Shown here: positions 61,930 through 64,000 of the stretch, piece after piece
Layout: each line of letters opens with the position of its first letter
Position numbering within the stretch: the first letter of the stretch is position 1
Source: Ruminococcaceae bacterium UBA3215
GTDB taxonomy: Bacteria > Bacillota > Clostridia > Oscillospirales > Ruminococcaceae
Length of the DNA stretch: 64,000 nucleotides
Assembly (NCBI GenBank): GCA_002363155.1
Contig: DEWH01000002.1
Coordinates: 8,159 to 72,158 of the forward strand
Direction: 5' to 3'
The notes under the pieces: generated by a model
What the model was told of the DNA's origin: nothing
The model's database searches: none
Seen by the model: only the letters and a program-made list of their open reading frames with translations
Made by a program: the position numbers and the translations under genes

Positions 61930-64000
61930 TCATTCAAGCAGTTCAAGGGAGCTGTCAGCCATTTCTCTGAGCTTCTTGTACTTCTTGATGATCTCGTCGC
62001 CGCGGTCTGTCTCATACTCCGAGAACTCGGCTTCCATATCGTCTATCGCCTTTATCGACGCGGTAACATGCTTCTTTATTGTGCGAAGAAACTCGATGTG
62101 CTCATCGGGAATATCCTCCGAATGTGCGATCTGGGTGCGCTTTGCGATGTAGGCGCGCTGAGAGTCGTCAAGTTCGCAGAACTTCTCGAACAGAACGTAG
62201 TAGTAGAAGTATCTCTGCTCCGTGGTATCGGCTATGGTGAGCGTATTCAGCACATTCACATTGTCGCCGGAGGAATTGACATAGCGGAAGAAGTTCTTCT
62301 CCTTGAAGATGACACCCGCAAACAGCGCATCGAACATAGCCTTGAGCATCTTGTTCGCGTCCTTTTCGCGGTTCATTGCCCCGTCGCAGGCTTCCTTTGC
62401 CGCCTCAGCCGCGGTGTACGCGTCAAGCATCTGTTCAACGTACTTCCATGCGCCGTATGTGCGGACATAGGCTTCGCGTATCTTGTCCGTCTCGGTGGCA
62501 TTCATATAGTTGACGGGATTGAGGGTGAACAGCACGGGAGCGCTCTTTGCGCGGTCCATCATCTCATCGAACTTCTGCTTTGCTTCCTTTATGGAAGAAG
62601 CCTTCTGCTGATCGTATGTCACCGCGTTCACAGCGTCGGCAGTGAGCGTTTCGTCGTAGTGAACATTTCCCACGGGGTCAATTATGCCGATCTCAAGCGC
62701 CCTGTTGAAGATATCACGATGCGCTTCATTCTCGCGGTGTACCTTTGCGGAATTCTCGGTGACGAACTCCTTCGGACGGAGGGTGTCATGTATCGGGCTG
62801 GGCAGTTTAAACCAGTCGGTGTCGCGCAGTCCGCTGTATGTGGAGTAAAGATGCTGACCGATCATATTCGCGTCCTTCGTGCCGCCGGTCTCGGAAACAA
62901 AGGAGTAGTAATCCGACTCGAACAGGTGAACGGTGTTGTGGTGAGCTACCGCAAGACCCGCGCCGAATGTGAAGATCGAGATACGGTTGGTGTAGGGGCT
63001 GATGATCTTGTGGCGGCAGAGGACTTCGTCCTCGTCGGCAGCCGCTTCTATCGGGCCTGCCTGGTTAGGAATGGAAGCGTAGAGTATCTCTGCCGTATCG
63101 GTGGAAGTCGAGCAGGGATACATGATATTCGAGCGTGCGCGCAGCTCCTTGAGCAGCTCCTTTGCCGCATCAGCTCTTGAAGCGGCACTCGGATAGCGCG
63201 CTTCAAAGAACTCGCTCATGGACTGGCTCAGCGTTTCGGAGAAGTGAGATGCGATCGCGTCGCAGATGAACGAGGACACATCGAACTCGTCCCTTGAGCG
63301 GGAGTTCTTGAACTCGTCAAGGAAGCGGCGGAGTATATCGGACACCGCGTTTTCAAGGTCAACGGCGCTTATCTCCTCGTTGAGCTTTTCAAGCACGTTC
63401 TGCTCGCTCTTGATGTCGTACATCTTCCACTCGTAAGTCTTGCTGAGCACGCCGGAAGACGCATTCTCAACGCCGGTAACGATGTTGAGGTTCTTCTCGC
63501 AGACAACACGCAGATAATCGAGGATACCCACCATATTGTCGATAAGGTCATTGAAGTAGCTGCTGATACGGGCGATAAGATCGCTGTACAGCTTTATGGT
63601 GTAGTCGCAGCGCACAGAATCTGCGCGGTTCTGGTAGTACTGTGAGATAAGGTTGTAGTAGTCCTTGCGGAGCGTATTTGTGATATCGAGGGGCTTGTTG
63701 ACGAAGTTCCGGTATGCAAGGTCAGCCTTGTTCTTCAGCTCCATAAGCTTCTGGGAGCTGAGATCCGCCTGTACGCCCATTTCCTCGCTGATGCAGGTGC
63801 GCAGCTTCTTTAACAGGCAGAACTTATCTTCGGAACTGATGAGGCTTGCGATATAGAAAGGACCCTCTGCGCAGCTGCAGAAGCTGAGTTCCGCAGCCTG
63901 TACGAACTTGCCGTAGAAATGCTCAACAGCGTCCGGCAGGAACACGCGGTAAGCTTCCTCCACCTTGTTTAGCCACTCGTCGCCCATATCTTCGACGCTT
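61930..64000 (-). CDS. C-terminal part of a tubulin-like protein (cut at the window edge)
   Basis: The frame stays open to the window end and no ribosome site precedes the only ATG near it (63987), so the gene's 5' part is outside. The visible 690 residues are helical with coiled-coil character. A block near the middle (ISPYTNRISIFTFGAGLAVA, then IGQHLYSTYSG and DWFKLPSPIHDTLRP) fits my memory of the C-terminal portion of bacterial Tubulin-like (Tubulin_2) proteins of about 1100 aa. The GTP-binding N-terminus cannot be checked here. It leads the GTPase operon. Confidence 0.55.
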   Translation of the reverse strand, partial: SVEDMGDEWLNKVEEAYRVFLPDAVEHFYGKFVQAAELSFCSCAEGPFYIASLISSEDKFCLLKKLRTCISEEMGVQADLSSQKLMELKNKADLAYRNFVNKPLDITNTLRKDYYNLISQYYQNRADSVRCDYTIKLYSDLIARISSYFNDLIDNMVGILDYLRVVCEKNLNIVTGVENASSGVLSKTYEWKMYDIKSEQNVLEKLNEEISAVDLENAVSDILRRFLDEFKNSRSRDEFDVSSFICDAIASHFSETLSQSMSEFFEARYPSAASRADAAKELLKELRARSNIMYPCSTSTDTAEILYASIPNQAGPIEAAADEDEVLCRHKIISPYTNRISIFTFGAGLAVAHHNTVHLFESDYYSFVSETGGTKDANMIGQHLYSTYSGLRDTDWFKLPSPIHDTLRPKEFVTENSAKVHRENEAHRDIFNRALEIGIIDPVGNVHYDETLTADAVNAVTYDQQKASSIKEAKQKFDEMMDRAKSAPVLFTLNPVNYMNATETDKIREAYVRTYGAWKYVEQMLDAYTAAEAAKEACDGAMNREKDANKMLKAMFDALFAGVIFKEKNFFRYVNSSGDNVNVLNTLTIADTTEQRYFYYYVLFEKFCELDDSQRAYIAKRTQIAHSEDIPDEHIEFLRTIKKHVTASIKAIDDMEAEFSEYETDRGDEIIKKYKKLREMADSSLELLE

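Noticed and set aside
61474..63180. 568-aa plus-strand ORF across two GTPase-operon genes
   Set aside because: It spans the junction of two well-supported minus-strand genes and lacks a ribosome site and any recognisable domain.

Overview
The window looks like a chromosome segment of a low-to-mid GC Gram-positive anaerobe, most likely a Clostridia member of the Ruminococcus/Oscillospiraceae type. Supporting signs are near-consensus sigma-A promoters with 17-nt spacers, strong AGGAGG-type ribosome binding sites, a GH130 mannosyl-glucose phosphorylase of the Ruminococcus type, an ECF vitamin transporter, D-lactate dehydrogenase, a ClpE-like unfoldase, LytTR/DUF3021 regulation and TIGR02172-type kinases. 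The organism call is inference; there is no rRNA gene in the window.

Layout. 0.1-3.7 kb (minus): D-lactate dehydrogenase, then a LytTR regulator, a DUF3021-like membrane protein and a two-gene ABC-2 exporter in one operon. 3.9-7.8 kb (plus): GH130 phosphorylase, MATE exporter and a STAS-kinase fusion. 8.1-12.1 kb: a cassette of XRE repressor, ImmA/IrrE protease, Y-family polymerase and YolD-like protein behind a perfect promoter, then a YjbR/EVE-like fusion. 12.4-16.5 kb: a giant secreted transglutaminase-like/Ig-like/beta-helix protein. 16.8-19.3 kb: ruvC-ruvA-smORF-ruvB. 19.5-25.9 kb: glmM, a DUF6054-like protein, an RNA methyltransferase, a 46-aa minus-strand gene, a fused EcfA1-EcfA2 ATPase with EcfT, and truA. 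26.0-34.3 kb: DUF5711-like protein, CvpA, ClpE-like ATPase, SDR, and a MurL-MurD2 pair for epimerisation-dependent peptidoglycan precursor synthesis. 34.9-43.0 kb: vWA protein, SpoIIE phosphatase, small proteins, VOC protein, HD-kinase fusion and PAP2 phosphatase. 43.4-48.8 kb (minus): FRG-domain protein translationally coupled to a complete sugar ABC importer. 49.4-52.9 kb (minus): a prophage packaging remnant (small and large terminase, portal) with a three-unit repeat next to it. 53.1-64.0 kb (minus): a tight seven-gene operon of a tubulin-like C-terminal region (cut by the window edge), a 721-aa partner, an FN3-like protein, three zinc-ribbon GTPases (one with a destroyed P-loop) and a GAP1-like protein.

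The last operon is the best candidate for an unusual biological system. It combines a cytoskeletal or filament-like component, active and inactive GTPase paralogues and a GTPase-associated protein, and it resembles NTP-dependent conflict or signalling systems. A modular family of intergenic repeats, usually placed right after stop codons, runs through the whole window.
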